DNA of 49,062 bases. Origin: DATEJJ01 sp039649115. GTDB taxonomy: Bacteria > Actinomycetota > Actinomycetes > Mycobacteriales > Micromonosporaceae. Every line of letters begins with the position of its first letter. Position 1 is the first letter of the stretch. Location: contig JBBWZQ010000077.1 in assembly GCA_039649115.1 (NCBI GenBank), positions 1 through 49,062 on the forward strand. Direction: 5' to 3'. This document shows positions 25,882 through 35,209 of the stretch, one piece after another. The notes under the pieces were generated by a model. The model saw only the letters and a list, made by a program, of their open reading frames with translations, was not told where the DNA came from and searched no databases. The position numbers and the translations under genes were made by a program.

Positions 25882-28800
25882 ATGATGCGTTGGCTCATCG
25901 GGTCGAGCCTGCGGCTCGCCCCGGTCCTGGCGGCCGCGGCGGCCGTCGTGCTGTCTCTGGGCATCGTGCAGATGCGCCATGCCGCGGTCGACAGCCTGCC
26001 CGAGTTCGGGCCCCCGCACGTCCAGGTGCAGACCGACGCGCCCGGGCTGTCCGCGGTCGAGGTCGAGCAGTTCATCACGGTACCGCTGGAGGACGAGCTC
26101 AACGGCGTCGCGTGGGTGGACCAGATCCACTCGCGCTCGATCGAGGGCCTGTCCACCCTGGACCTGACCTTCCAGCGGGGCACGAACGTGCTGCGCGCCC
26201 GGCAGTTGGTGACCGAGCGCCTCGCCCAGGGCCCGGGCGTCGCCAACATCGGCACGCCGCCGGTGATGATCCAGCCCACCTCGGCACAGAGCCGGGTCAT
26301 GATGATCTCGCTCTCCGCCCGGGATCTGTCCCTCATCGACCTCTCCACGCTGGCCCGCTGGAAGATCCGGCCGCGGCTGATGGGCGTACCGGGAGTGGCC
26401 AACGTGGGCATCTGGGGCCAGCGTGACCAGCAACTGCAGGTACTGGTGGATCCGGTGCGGCTGCACAAGAACGGCGTGACCCTCAGCCAGGTCATCGACA
26501 CCACCGGAAACGCGCTGTGGTCCTCGCCGCTGACCTTCGTGGAGGCCTCCGCCCCGGGCACCGACGGCTTCATCGACACCCCCAACCAGCGCCTCGCGAT
26601 CCAGCACATCCTGCCGATCACGTCACCGGAGCAGCTCGCCCAGGTCACCCTGTCCGACACCGGTGACCAGGCGATCCGCCTCGGCCAGGTGGCCGACGTC
26701 GTCAAGGACCACCAGCCGCTGATCGGCGACGCGGTGCTCGAGGACGGTCCCGGCATCATGCTCGTGGTCGAGAAGCTGCCCGGCGCCGACACCACCGAGG
26801 TCAGCCGCGCGGTCCAGGAGGCGATGGACTCGCTGCGCCCGGGCCTGTCCGGCGTCACCGTGGACACCAACGTGTTCCGCCCCGCGTCGTTCATCCAGAC
26901 CGCGCTGCGCAACGTCGGGCTGGCCGCGGCGATCGGCCTGCTGCTGATGATCCTGCTCTTCGGTGCCGTGCTGCGGTCCTGGCGCGCCGCGCTGATCGGC
27001 ACGGTGGCGGTCACCCTGTCGCTCGTCGCCGCCGGCTACGTGCTCTACCTGCGCGGTACCACGTTCACGTCGATGACCCTGGTCGGCCTCGTGGTCGCCC
27101 TCGGCGTGATCGTGGACGACGCCGTCGCCGGCGTCGTCGCGGTGCGGCGCGAGCGGACGCCGCGCTCCGCCGACGCGCCGCCACTTGCGCAGGGGCGTGC
27201 CCAGCGGCGCTGGGCACCGGAGGACCTCACCGAGGCGTACGCGCGGATGCGCACCCCGCTCGGGTACGCCACCGTGGTCCTCGTGCTGGCCGCGCTGCCG
27301 CTCCTCCTCCTGACCGGGGTGTCCGGCGACTTCGGGCTGCCACTGGTCACCTCGTACCTGCTCGCCGTCGGCGCGTCGCTGGCGGTGGCGCTGACCGTGA
27401 CGCCGGCCCTGGCCGCCCTGCTGCCGATCGTCCAGCCGCGCCCGACCCGCCTCGGCGGCTGGCTGCACCGGGGCCTGGACCGCAGCGTGGCGTGGTACGT
27501 GCGCCGGCCGCTGTGGGCATACCTGAGCGTCGCACTGCTGGCGGTCGCGGGGCTGGCACTCGTGCCGCAACTGCGGTCGCACCCGGTCCTCCCCCAGTTG
27601 CAGGACCGCGACCTGGTGATCGCGTGGCAGGCGGATCCGGGCACCTCGCTGCAGGCGATGGACCGGCTCACCGCGTCGCTGCGCAAGCAGGTGCAGGCCG
27701 TCCCCGGGGTACGCGGGGTGTCCGGCGAGGTGGGCCGCGCGCTGACCTCGGACCAGATCGTCGACGTGAACTCGGGCCAGGTGTGGGTGAACCTGCGCTC
27801 CTCGGCCAACTACCAGGGCACGGTCGCGGCCCTCCAGCGCGTCGTGTCCGGGTACCCGGGCATCAGGCACCAGCTGTTCACCTACGCCAACCAGCAGCTG
27901 AAGGCGGTGAACGCGAGCAGCGGCAACGCGCTGACGGTGCGCCTGTACGGGCAGGACTACCCGGAACTCGCCAACCAGGCGCAGCAGGTGCTCAAGCTGC
28001 TCTCCACCGTGCACGGGGTACGCGACGCGAGCGTGCACGCACCGGCGCTGCAGCCGACCATCGAGATCCAGGTGAACCTCGACTCGGCACAGCGGTACGG
28101 GCTCAAGCCCGGTGACGTCCGGCGGGCCGCCGCCACCCTGATCTCCGGCCTCGCGGTCGGCAGCCTGTACCAGGACCAGCAGATCTTCGACGTGGTCGTC
28201 TGGGGCGAACCCGCCATCCGCGACAGCCTCACCAGCGTGCAGAACCTGCTGCTCGACACCCCGAGCGGCGGGCAGGTGCGGCTGCAGGACGTCGCCTCGG
28301 TCAAGGTCGCGTCCGACCCGACCGCGATCGACCACGACGGCACCTCGCGGTACGTCGACATCACCGCGGACGTGCGCGGCGCCGACCTGCGCTCGGTACT
28401 GGGCACGGTGCGCGGCCAGGTGCGCGCGATGCAGTTCCCGCTCGCGTACCGGGCCAGCGTGTTCAGCGACCTGACCGGCCAGCGGGACGCCAACCACCGC
28501 CTGCTGTACGGCGCGCTGGCCGCGCTCGCCGCGCTCATCCTGCTGCTGCAGGCGGCGTTCCGCAGCTGGCGCGCGGCGGCCCTGTTCACCCTCGCGCTGT
28601 GGCTGTCCGGCAGCGGCGCGGTGCTGGCCGCGCTGCTCGTGGGCGGCGTCAAAACGCTCGGCGCGCTGGCCGGCCTGCTGATCGTCTTCGGCTTCGCCAC
28701 CCGCTCGGGCATCACCATGCTGCGCCGGTACCAGAGCCTCGCCGAGGAGCAGCCCGGGACCGACCGGGCGGATGTCGTCCGGTCCGGCACCCGGGAACGG

Positions 28801-29331
28801 GCACCCCAGGTGGTACTCACCGCGCTGGCCGTCGCCCTGCTGCTGACGCCGTTCATCGCGCTGCGCGGGGTACCCGGTGGCGAAATGCTGCGCCCGCTGG
28901 CCGTGGTGGTCCTCGGCGGCCTGGTCACCGCCACGCTGGTGACCCTGTACCTGCTGCCGGCCCTGTACGTCGCGACCGCCGGCCGGCCGGCCCGCACGCC
29001 GGTGCCCGCCCCCGTCGACCCCGACTGGGGTCCGCAGCGGCCGGCGGCACCCCGCGCGGTGCCCGGCGCCGACCTGACCGAGCGGCTGGTCACCGCCGCG
29101 GTCCCGCAGCGGGCCGGGCACCCGGAGGAGCTCGACTCGCCGACCGAGCGGCTGGACCCGGCGACCGACCGCACCACCCGCCTGGCACCGCCACCCGGTC
29201 CGGTGGCCTCCCCCGCCGCGCCGCCGCGCCGCCCGGCAGGGCCGCTGGACCCGCCGCCGGTCTGGGTGGAGCCGCCCGCCGACTCGCCCACCGTGCGCCT
29301 GCGGTTCCCCGAGCCCACCGACCCCGCGTGA
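25882..29331 (+). CDS. RND-family heavy-metal-type efflux pump (CusA/CzcA-like), with Pro-rich tail
   Basis: This 1149-residue inner-membrane transporter has the duplicated RND layout. A first helix is followed by a large outer loop, six helices, a second large loop (starting after VALLAVAGLALVPQL), and the last helices (LLYGALAALAALILLLQ onward). The proton-relay Asp pair is in LGVIVDDAVAGVV, as in HME-RND pumps. The early motif VDSLPEFGPPHVQVQT and PLEDELNG match the CusA/CzcA subgroup rather than MmpL. After the last helix (about residue 1030) comes a cytoplasmic tail of about 115 residues rich in Pro and Arg, with repeated T-x-R-L motifs. ATG 25882 has AAGGAG 9 nt upstream, and a second ATG follows directly. 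The lipoprotein gene starts 8 nt after its stop. The substrate is unknown; the methionine cluster of CusA is not evident. Confidence 0.88.
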   Translation: MMRWLIGSSLRLAPVLAAAAAVVLSLGIVQMRHAAVDSLPEFGPPHVQVQTDAPGLSAVEVEQFITVPLEDELNGVAWVDQIHSRSIEGLSTLDLTFQRGTNVLRARQLVTERLAQGPGVANIGTPPVMIQPTSAQSRVMMISLSARDLSLIDLSTLARWKIRPRLMGVPGVANVGIWGQRDQQLQVLVDPVRLHKNGVTLSQVIDTTGNALWSSPLTFVEASAPGTDGFIDTPNQRLAIQHILPITSPEQLAQVTLSDTGDQAIRLGQVADVVKDHQPLIGDAVLEDGPGIMLVVEKLPGADTTEVSRAVQEAMDSLRPGLSGVTVDTNVFRPASFIQTALRNVGLAAAIGLLLMILLFGAVLRSWRAALIGTVAVTLSLVAAGYVLYLRGTTFTSMTLVGLVVALGVIVDDAVAGVVAVRRERTPRSADAPPLAQGRAQRRWAPEDLTEAYARMRTPLGYATVVLVLAALPLLLLTGVSGDFGLPLVTSYLLAVGASLAVALTVTPALAALLPIVQPRPTRLGGWLHRGLDRSVAWYVRRPLWAYLSVALLAVAGLALVPQLRSHPVLPQLQDRDLVIAWQADPGTSLQAMDRLTASLRKQVQAVPGVRGVSGEVGRALTSDQIVDVNSGQVWVNLRSSANYQGTVAALQRVVSGYPGIRHQLFTYANQQLKAVNASSGNALTVRLYGQDYPELANQAQQVLKLLSTVHGVRDASVHAPALQPTIEIQVNLDSAQRYGLKPGDVRRAAATLISGLAVGSLYQDQQIFDVVVWGEPAIRDSLTSVQNLLLDTPSGGQVRLQDVASVKVASDPTAIDHDGTSRYVDITADVRGADLRSVLGTVRGQVRAMQFPLAYRASVFSDLTGQRDANHRLLYGALAALAALILLLQAAFRSWRAAALFTLALWLSGSGAVLAALLVGGVKTLGALAGLLIVFGFATRSGITMLRRYQSLAEEQPGTDRADVVRSGTRERAPQVVLTALAVALLLTPFIALRGVPGGEMLRPLAVVVLGGLVTATLVTLYLLPALYVATAGRPARTPVPAPVDPDWGPQRPAAPRAVPGADLTERLVTAAVPQRAGHPEELDSPTERLDPATDRTTRLAPPPGPVASPAAPPRRPAGPLDPPPVWVEPPADSPTVRLRFPEPTDPA

Positions 29332-29339
29332 GGACACCG

Positions 29340-29810
29340 ATGACAACACGGGCGAGGTGGCTGGCGGCGCTGGCCGTCGCCACCGGCGTGGCGGTCGGGG
29401 TGACCCTGGCCGGGTGCGCCGACGCGAGCGGGCCGGCCGCGGTCGACTACGGGCAGCCCGCCACGCTGGAGGCCATCCCGGGCAGCGACGTCTACAAGGT
29501 GACCCTCACCGAGCTGGCCGCCAGGCAACTGGGCATCGAGACCTCGAAGGTGGCCGCCATCCCGCTGCAGAAGGCGGGTACGCCCCGGCAGACGGTGATC
29601 CCGTTGACCGCGCTGGTGTACGGACCCGACGGCGCGCCGTGGACGTACGCGAACACCGCGCCGCTGACGTACGTGCGGCAACCCCTCGTCATCGACCACA
29701 TCGACGCCGGCAACGTGGTGCTGCGCTCCGGCCCGCCGGTCGGTACGCCGGTGGTGACCGTCGGCGGGCAGGAACTGCTCGGCACCGAGTACGGGGTCGG
29801 GGAGGAGTAG
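29340..29810 (+). CDS. Short adaptor-like lipoprotein between the two RND pumps
   Basis: This 156-residue lipoprotein has a signal peptide ending in TLAGC (Cys26 lipidated). The remaining 130 residues resemble only the C-terminal membrane-proximal part of CusB/CzcB-type periplasmic adaptors. PLTALVYGPDGAPWTYANTA and then VVLRSGPPVGTPVVTVGGQE fit the usual pattern ending in ELLGTEYGVG. The lipoyl and helical-hairpin domains of real adaptors, which reach an outer-membrane channel, are absent. That makes sense in a cell with one membrane. GAGG lies 6 nt before ATG 29340. Gene order pump-lipoprotein-pump with gaps of 8 and 20 nt indicates one operon. Confidence 0.8.
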   Translation: MTTRARWLAALAVATGVAVGVTLAGCADASGPAAVDYGQPATLEAIPGSDVYKVTLTELAARQLGIETSKVAAIPLQKAGTPRQTVIPLTALVYGPDGAPWTYANTAPLTYVRQPLVIDHIDAGNVVLRSGPPVGTPVVTVGGQELLGTEYGVGEE

Positions 29811-29830
29811 CCGTGCAGCGCGGAGGGTCG

Positions 29831-32800
29831 ATGATGCGGCGCGTCATCGCGGGGAGCCTGAAGTTCCGCTTCCTCGTGGTGGCCGGTGCGCTCGCGATGA
29901 TGGTGTTCGGCATCGGCGGCGTGCGCCAGATGCCGGTGGACGTCTTCCCGGAGTTCGCCCCGACTCAGGTCGAGATACAGACCGAGAGCCTCGGTCTGTC
30001 CACAACGGACGTCGAGTCGCTGGTGACGGTACCGCTGGAGCAGGCGATGTCCGGGGTGCCCGACCTGGACAACATGCGCTCCACGTCGGTACCCCAGCTG
30101 TCCGACATCCTGCTCATCTTCAAGCCGGGTACCGACGTGCTGGAGGCCCGGCAGCGGGTACAGGAGCGACTGTCCACTGTGGCCCACTCGCTGCCCACGT
30201 GGGCCGCTCCGCCGACGATGCTGCCACCGGTCTCGGCGACCGGGCGGGTGCTGCAGATCGGCATCTGGTCGGACAAGCACTCGCTGATCGAGCTGTCCCA
30301 GCTGACGTACTGGCGGATCCGGCCGCAGTTGCTGCGGGTGCCGGGTGTGTCCAATGTGGCCATCTGGAACGAGCGCCAGCCCAGCCTGCAGGTACAGGTC
30401 GACCCGGACAAGATGGCGAAGAAGGGCGTGTCGCTGGAGGACGTGCAGACGACCACCGCCGACGCGCTGGACACCGGCGTGCTCAAGTTCTCCAGCGGCC
30501 ACTCGCTGTCCAGCGGCGGCATCCTCGACAGTGCGCAGCAGCGCCTGGACATCCGGCACGTGCTGTCGGTGTCCACGCCGCAGAGCCTGGCCCAGGTACC
30601 GCTGGAGGGGCAGACCGGCCCGAACAAGGTGCGCCTCGGCGACGTGGCGACCGTGGTGCAGGACCACCAGCCGCTCATCGGCGACGCGGTCATCAACGGC
30701 GGCCCCGGCCTGCTGCTCGTCGTGGAGAAGCTGCCGTGGGGCAACACCCTCACCGTGACCAAGGCGCTGGAGGACGCCGTCCGGTCGCTGCAGCCGAGCA
30801 TGCCCGACGTGCACTTCGACACGACCATCTTCCGGCCGGCCACGTACATCAACGACTCCATCCACAACCTGTCCACCGCGCTGGTGCTGGGCTTCCTGCT
30901 GGTCGTCGTGATCCTGGTGCTGTTCCTCTTCGAGGGCCGGGTCGCGGTGATCAGCCTGGTCACCATCCCGCTGTCGCTGATGGCCACCCTGCTCGTGCTG
31001 CGCCTCAGCCACGCCACCATCAACACGATGACCCTGGCCGGCCTGATCATCGCGCTCGGGGCGGTGGTGGACGATGCCATCATCGACGTGGAGAACATCC
31101 TGCGACGCCTGCGCCAGCACCGGAAGGCGGGCAGCGACCGGTCCACGGCGTCGATCATCCTCGAGGCGTCGCTGGAGGTACGCGGCCCCATCGTGTACGC
31201 GACGCTCATCATCGTCGCGGCGGCGGTACCCGTGTTCCTGCTGCACGGGTTGACCGCGTCGTTCTTCCGGCCGCTGTCGGTGACGTACACGCTGGCGATC
31301 GTGGCCTCGATGGTGGTCGCGCTGACCGTCACCCCCGCGCTCACGCTGATCCTGCTGCGCAAGGCGCAACTGGAGCGCCGCGAGTCCCCCGTGGTACGCG
31401 TGCTGCAACGCGGGTACGCCGCGGTGCTCTCCCGCATCGTGGCCCGGCCACGGTGGGCGTACGCCACCTTCGGCCTGGTCGTCGTGCTCGGCGTCGGCAT
31501 CGCGCCGCAACTGGGCCAGTCGCTGTTCCCGGACCTCAAGCAGCGCGACGTCCTCATCCACTGGGACGCCATCCCGGGTACGTCCTCGGCGGAGATGGAG
31601 CGCATCACGCTGGACATCGACCGGAAGCTGCAGGCGATCCCGGGGGTGCGCAACTTCGGCTCGCACATCGGCCGCGCCCGGCAGGGCGAGGAGGTCGTCG
31701 GCATCGACGCCGCGGAGAACTGGATCAGCATCGATCCGTCCGTCGACTACGCGGCGACGCTAGAGAAGATCCGGGCGCTCATCAACAGCTACCCCGGGCT
31801 GTACCGGGACGTGCAGACGTACCTGAACGAGCGGATCGAGGAGGTCATCTCCGGCGCCAAGGAGGCGGTCGTCGTCCGCGTGTACGGGCAGGACCTCGAT
31901 GTGTTGCGCGGCAAGGCCAACGAGGTGCGCAACGTGATGTCCGGCGTGCGCGGCACCGTCGACCTGCACGTCGAGCTGTCGGTGGACGTGCCGCAGCTCG
32001 ACGTGCAGGTCGACCTCGCCAAGGCCGCCAGGTACGGGCTCAAGCCCGGCGACGTGCGCCGGGCCGCGGCGCTGCTGGTGGCCGGCGAGGAGGTCGGCGA
32101 CGTCTTCACCAACAACCAGGTGTACGGCGTGGTGGTGTGGAGCACGCCGAAGACCCGGCAGAACTCCGGCAGCATCGGCAACCTGTTGCTCGACACGCCG
32201 TCGGGTGCCAAGGTGCGCCTCGCCGACGTGGCCTCGGTGAGCGTGCGGGCGACCCCCGACTCGGTGACCCGCCAGCGCGGCTCGCGCTACCTGGACATCG
32301 ACGCCAACGTCCAGGGACGCGACCTGGCGTCGGTGGTGCGCGACATCCAGAGCAAGCTGGACGGCGTCGAGTTCCCCGAGGGGTACCACTTCGAGATGCT
32401 CGGCGAGTACCAGGAGCGGCAGTCGGCCCAGCGCAGCCTGTCCATCACCGCCGGCCTCGCCGCGATCGCCATCTTCCTGTTGCTCAACGCCTCGTTCGGC
32501 TCGTGGCGCCTGGCCACGCTGCTGTTCCTCACCCTGCCGATGGCGCTGGTGGGCGGCGCGCTGGGCATCTACCTCGCCGGCGGCGAGGTGACGATCGGCG
32601 CGCTGGTGGGCTTCTTCACGGTCTTCGGCATCGCCGCGCGCAACGGCATCCTGCTCATCAACCACTGCCAGCATCTGGAACGGCAGGAGGGCGAGGAGTT
32701 CGGCCCCGGGCTGGTGATCCGCGGTGCCCGGGAGCGGCTGTCCCCGATCCTCATGACATCGCTCGCGACCGGGCTGGCGCTGGTGCCACTCGTGATCCTC

Positions 32801-32956
32801 GGCAACCGGCCCGGACACGAGATCGATTATCCGCTCGCCGTGGTCATCCTCGGCGGCCTGGTCACCTCGACCCTGTTGACGCTGTTCGTCGTGCCGTCGC
32901 TGTATCTGCGCTTCGGCCACAAACGCCGCACAGATCGATCGCTACGACTAGAGTGA
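29831..32956 (+). CDS. Second RND-family heavy-metal-type efflux pump (CusA/CzcA-like)
   Basis: This 1041-residue membrane transporter is a paralogue of the pump at 25882. Seen: RQMPVDVFPEFAPTQVEIQT near the N-terminus, PLEQAMSGVPDLDNMRSTS, and the Asp pair in ALGAVVDDAIIDVENILRRL. A second outer loop begins at LGVGIAPQLGQSLFPDLKQRD, and FGIAARNGILLINHCQHLE lies near the end. It is closer to classical HME-RND proteins than the first pump and lacks the long tail. ATG 29831 (or 29834) aligns with the MM start of the first pump and follows GGAGG. A GTG at 29813 with GGAGGAG is a possible alternative. Pumps of this class normally need an outer-membrane partner, which an actinomycete would not have. 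Confidence 0.88.
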   Translation: MMRRVIAGSLKFRFLVVAGALAMMVFGIGGVRQMPVDVFPEFAPTQVEIQTESLGLSTTDVESLVTVPLEQAMSGVPDLDNMRSTSVPQLSDILLIFKPGTDVLEARQRVQERLSTVAHSLPTWAAPPTMLPPVSATGRVLQIGIWSDKHSLIELSQLTYWRIRPQLLRVPGVSNVAIWNERQPSLQVQVDPDKMAKKGVSLEDVQTTTADALDTGVLKFSSGHSLSSGGILDSAQQRLDIRHVLSVSTPQSLAQVPLEGQTGPNKVRLGDVATVVQDHQPLIGDAVINGGPGLLLVVEKLPWGNTLTVTKALEDAVRSLQPSMPDVHFDTTIFRPATYINDSIHNLSTALVLGFLLVVVILVLFLFEGRVAVISLVTIPLSLMATLLVLRLSHATINTMTLAGLIIALGAVVDDAIIDVENILRRLRQHRKAGSDRSTASIILEASLEVRGPIVYATLIIVAAAVPVFLLHGLTASFFRPLSVTYTLAIVASMVVALTVTPALTLILLRKAQLERRESPVVRVLQRGYAAVLSRIVARPRWAYATFGLVVVLGVGIAPQLGQSLFPDLKQRDVLIHWDAIPGTSSAEMERITLDIDRKLQAIPGVRNFGSHIGRARQGEEVVGIDAAENWISIDPSVDYAATLEKIRALINSYPGLYRDVQTYLNERIEEVISGAKEAVVVRVYGQDLDVLRGKANEVRNVMSGVRGTVDLHVELSVDVPQLDVQVDLAKAARYGLKPGDVRRAAALLVAGEEVGDVFTNNQVYGVVVWSTPKTRQNSGSIGNLLLDTPSGAKVRLADVASVSVRATPDSVTRQRGSRYLDIDANVQGRDLASVVRDIQSKLDGVEFPEGYHFEMLGEYQERQSAQRSLSITAGLAAIAIFLLLNASFGSWRLATLLFLTLPMALVGGALGIYLAGGEVTIGALVGFFTVFGIAARNGILLINHCQHLERQEGEEFGPGLVIRGARERLSPILMTSLATGLALVPLVILGNRPGHEIDYPLAVVILGGLVTSTLLTLFVVPSLYLRFGHKRRTDRSLRLE

Positions 32957-32987
32957 TGCGCGGTTCCGCCCAACGGAGGGAGCAATC

Positions 32988-34526
32988 GTGCGCATCACCC
33001 GCCGCGCGGCGGCCGTCGCGGCCGCCGTCGTGCTCGCGCTGGCCGCCACGAGCCAGGCCGCGACCGCGAGAAATTCTCTGGTCCGGGTATCCCAGGGAGA
33101 TCCGTTCGCCGCCTGCGCCGTCGGCGGCACGCCCACCTCCACGCTGTACCCGGCGGCCGAGGTGGAGCCCGACATCGCCGTCGACCCCGGGCGGCCCGAC
33201 CGGATCATCGGAGTCTGGCAGCAGGACCGCTGGAGCGACGGTGGCGCGCACGGCATCGGGGTCACCTGGTCCGGCAACGGCGGCCGCACCTTCAGCGAGA
33301 CCGTCCTGCCGTTCAGCAGCTGCGCACCCGGCGGCCTCGGCTACGAACGCGCCTCGGATCCGTGGGTGAGCTTCGGGCCGGACGGCACCGCCTACGCCAA
33401 CGCCCTCGCGTTCGACGGCACCACCGCGCGCAACACCGTCGCCGCGGCCGTGTCCCGCGACGGCGGGCGCACCTGGCGGCACCCCACCGTCCTGATCGAC
33501 GACACGAGCATCCAGTTCTTCAACGACAAGAACTCCATCACCGCCGACCCGCGCCGGGCGGGCACCGCGTACTCGGTGTGGGACCGGCTCGACGGCGGAC
33601 CCACCGGCCAGCAGCTCCTGACCGGGCCGGCCCTGCTGTCGGTGACGCACGACTTCGGCCGCACCTGGAGCACGCCCCGCGTCATCGTCCCCACCGGCCA
33701 GTTCGACCAGACCATCGGCAACATCATCGTGGGCGACCCGCGCACCGGCGCGCTGTACGACGTGTTCAACCGCATCACGTACACGGACGCCAGCGCGAAC
33801 CAGGTGGTCAGCGCGCGGTACGAGGTGGTCCGCTCGGGCGACGGCGGGCGTACCTGGAGCGCACCGGTCACGATCGCTCCCGACACCAGCGTCCTGGACG
33901 TCGACCCCAACACCGGCGCCGTCCTGCGTACCGGAGGCGGCCTCCCGTCGATCGCGATCGACCCGGTGACCGGGCAGCTGTACCTGGCGTTCGAGGGCAG
34001 CGACTTCACCGGCGGCGGGTACGACCAGGTCGAGCTGTCCAGCTCCACCGACGGCGGCCGCACCTGGCGCGCGCCGGTACGGGTCAGCGGCGTGCCCGCC
34101 TCGCCCGCGTTCACGCCCACGGTCGCGGTGACCAGCACCGGCGTGGTCGGCGTCAGCTACTACGACATCCGTACCCTGGCGCCCGGCAACACCACCACGC
34201 TGCCGACCAGCACCTGGCTGACCGTCTCGCCCCGCGGCGGCCGGCACTTCGACCGCGAGCGGCAGATCGCCCCGGTGTTCGACTGGCTCGCCGCACCCCG
34301 GGCCGGCGGCTTCTTCCTCGGCGACTACGAGGGCCTGGCGGCCGCGGGCAACACGTTCCGGGCGCTGTTCGTGACGACCAACAGCGGCCAGCCGAACAAC
34401 CGCAACGATGTCTACAGTGGACAGTTCCCGGCCGCGGGCGGCTTCCACCCGGTCGGCTCGGCAGCCACCCTCGCCGCAACGGCAGCCGCGGCGGCGCCCG
34501 CACCGGCACACCGCAGAGCCCGCTAG
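32988..34526 (+). CDS. Secreted Asp-box (sialidase/BNR-fold) protein
   Basis: This 512-residue protein has an N-terminal signal peptide with RRAAAVAAAVVLALAATSQA. Five or so Asp-box repeats of the S-x-D-x-G-x-T-W kind follow (SGNGGRTF, SRDGGRTW, THDFGRTW, SGDGGRTW, STDGGRTW). They are spread through a six-bladed propeller-type domain, with EVEPDIAVDPGRPDRIIGVW at the beginning. The Arg triad of true sialidases is not obvious, so enzyme activity is uncertain. The C-terminus is a low-complexity Ala/Pro stretch ending in HRRAR. GTG 32988 follows GGAGGGAG. It begins 31 nt after the second RND pump and could be in the same transcript. Confidence 0.82.
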   Translation: MRITRRAAAVAAAVVLALAATSQAATARNSLVRVSQGDPFAACAVGGTPTSTLYPAAEVEPDIAVDPGRPDRIIGVWQQDRWSDGGAHGIGVTWSGNGGRTFSETVLPFSSCAPGGLGYERASDPWVSFGPDGTAYANALAFDGTTARNTVAAAVSRDGGRTWRHPTVLIDDTSIQFFNDKNSITADPRRAGTAYSVWDRLDGGPTGQQLLTGPALLSVTHDFGRTWSTPRVIVPTGQFDQTIGNIIVGDPRTGALYDVFNRITYTDASANQVVSARYEVVRSGDGGRTWSAPVTIAPDTSVLDVDPNTGAVLRTGGGLPSIAIDPVTGQLYLAFEGSDFTGGGYDQVELSSSTDGGRTWRAPVRVSGVPASPAFTPTVAVTSTGVVGVSYYDIRTLAPGNTTTLPTSTWLTVSPRGGRHFDRERQIAPVFDWLAAPRAGGFFLGDYEGLAAAGNTFRALFVTTNSGQPNNRNDVYSGQFPAAGGFHPVGSAATLAATAAAAAPAPAHRRAR

Positions 34527-34529
34527 AGT
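34524..34529 (+). promoter_or_regulatory. -10 box TAGAGT, probable leaderless start for gene 34538
   Basis: A TANNNT hexamer ends 8 nt before GTG 34538, and no ribosome-site sequence is present. This is the arrangement of leaderless mRNAs, common in actinobacteria. Confidence 0.45.
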
Positions 34530-34537
34530 ACTCGTTC

Positions 34538-35200
34538 GTGCCGTTCCGCTCCTGGACGAGGCTGGTTGCCGGCTTCGTCACCATGCTGGGCCTGGCCGGC
34601 ACCGCGCTCGCGGTGCCGGCCGCGCCCGCGTTCGCGGCCGGCGGTGCCGACCTGACCGTCGCGCTGGCCAGCGACCCGGCCGCGCTGCGCGCCGGCGCCC
34701 ACGTCGCCTACCGGATCACCGTGCGCAACCTCGGCCCGGACACCGCGGCGAAGGTGACGATCGACTTCATCACGACCGCCGCCCTGACCTCGCCGGCCTG
34801 GACCGTCAAGACCGGGCGCTGCCTGCGCAGCCCGGCCGAGACCGCGTGCCTGTTCGGCACGCTCAAGTCCGGCACGTCGGCCTGGGCGACGATCAGCGGC
34901 GTGCTGCCGAAGAACCTCGCGCCGGGTGCGCAGGTGAAGAACACCGTCACCGTGACGAGTGACACGACGCTGGTCAACCCCGGGCACGCGGTTGCCAACG
35001 CCGACTACACCATGCCGGGCGGAGCCCCGTCGCCGGTACCTTCCGTGCCGACCGCGTCGCCCAGCCCGCTCGCACCGGCCGCCGCCCCGCCGCCCGGCAC
35101 CCGTGCCAGTCCACTGTGGATCGCCGTGGCGGCGGGCGGGTTCGCCGTCGCGGCGCTCGCGCTCGGCCTCGCGCTACGGCTCTGGCGGCGCTCGCGCTAA
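34538..35200 (+). CDS. Secreted, C-terminally anchored DUF11-type protein
   Basis: This 220-residue protein has a signal peptide (ending near AFAAG). One DUF11/CARDB-like beta-sandwich follows: ADLTVALASDPAALRAGAHV, then YRITVRNLGPDTAAKVTIDF, and a late KNTVTVTSDTTLVNPGHAVA. A Pro/Ser-rich linker leads to a terminal membrane helix (ASPLWIAVAAGGFAVAALAL) and a basic tail RLWRRSR. Such proteins sit on the outer face of the cytoplasmic membrane, usually as adhesins or wall proteins of unknown task. GTG 34538 has no ribosome site but a TAGAGT box just upstream. Confidence 0.8.
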   Translation: MPFRSWTRLVAGFVTMLGLAGTALAVPAAPAFAAGGADLTVALASDPAALRAGAHVAYRITVRNLGPDTAAKVTIDFITTAALTSPAWTVKTGRCLRSPAETACLFGTLKSGTSAWATISGVLPKNLAPGAQVKNTVTVTSDTTLVNPGHAVANADYTMPGGAPSPVPSVPTASPSPLAPAAAPPPGTRASPLWIAVAAGGFAVAALALGLALRLWRRSR

Positions 35201-35203
35201 CCT
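35198..35203 (+). promoter_or_regulatory. -10 box TAACCT, probable leaderless start for gene 35210
   Basis: TAACCT overlaps the stop codon of the preceding gene and ends 6 nt before GTG 35210. Transcription would begin at or next to the start codon. No ribosome site is present. Confidence 0.5.
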
Positions 35204-35209
35204 CCTTGC

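Noticed and set aside
30199..33369. A 1056-residue plus-strand frame overlapping the second RND pump
   Set aside because: It reads the pump gene in another phase and gives an Arg/Ala/Gly-rich product without domains.
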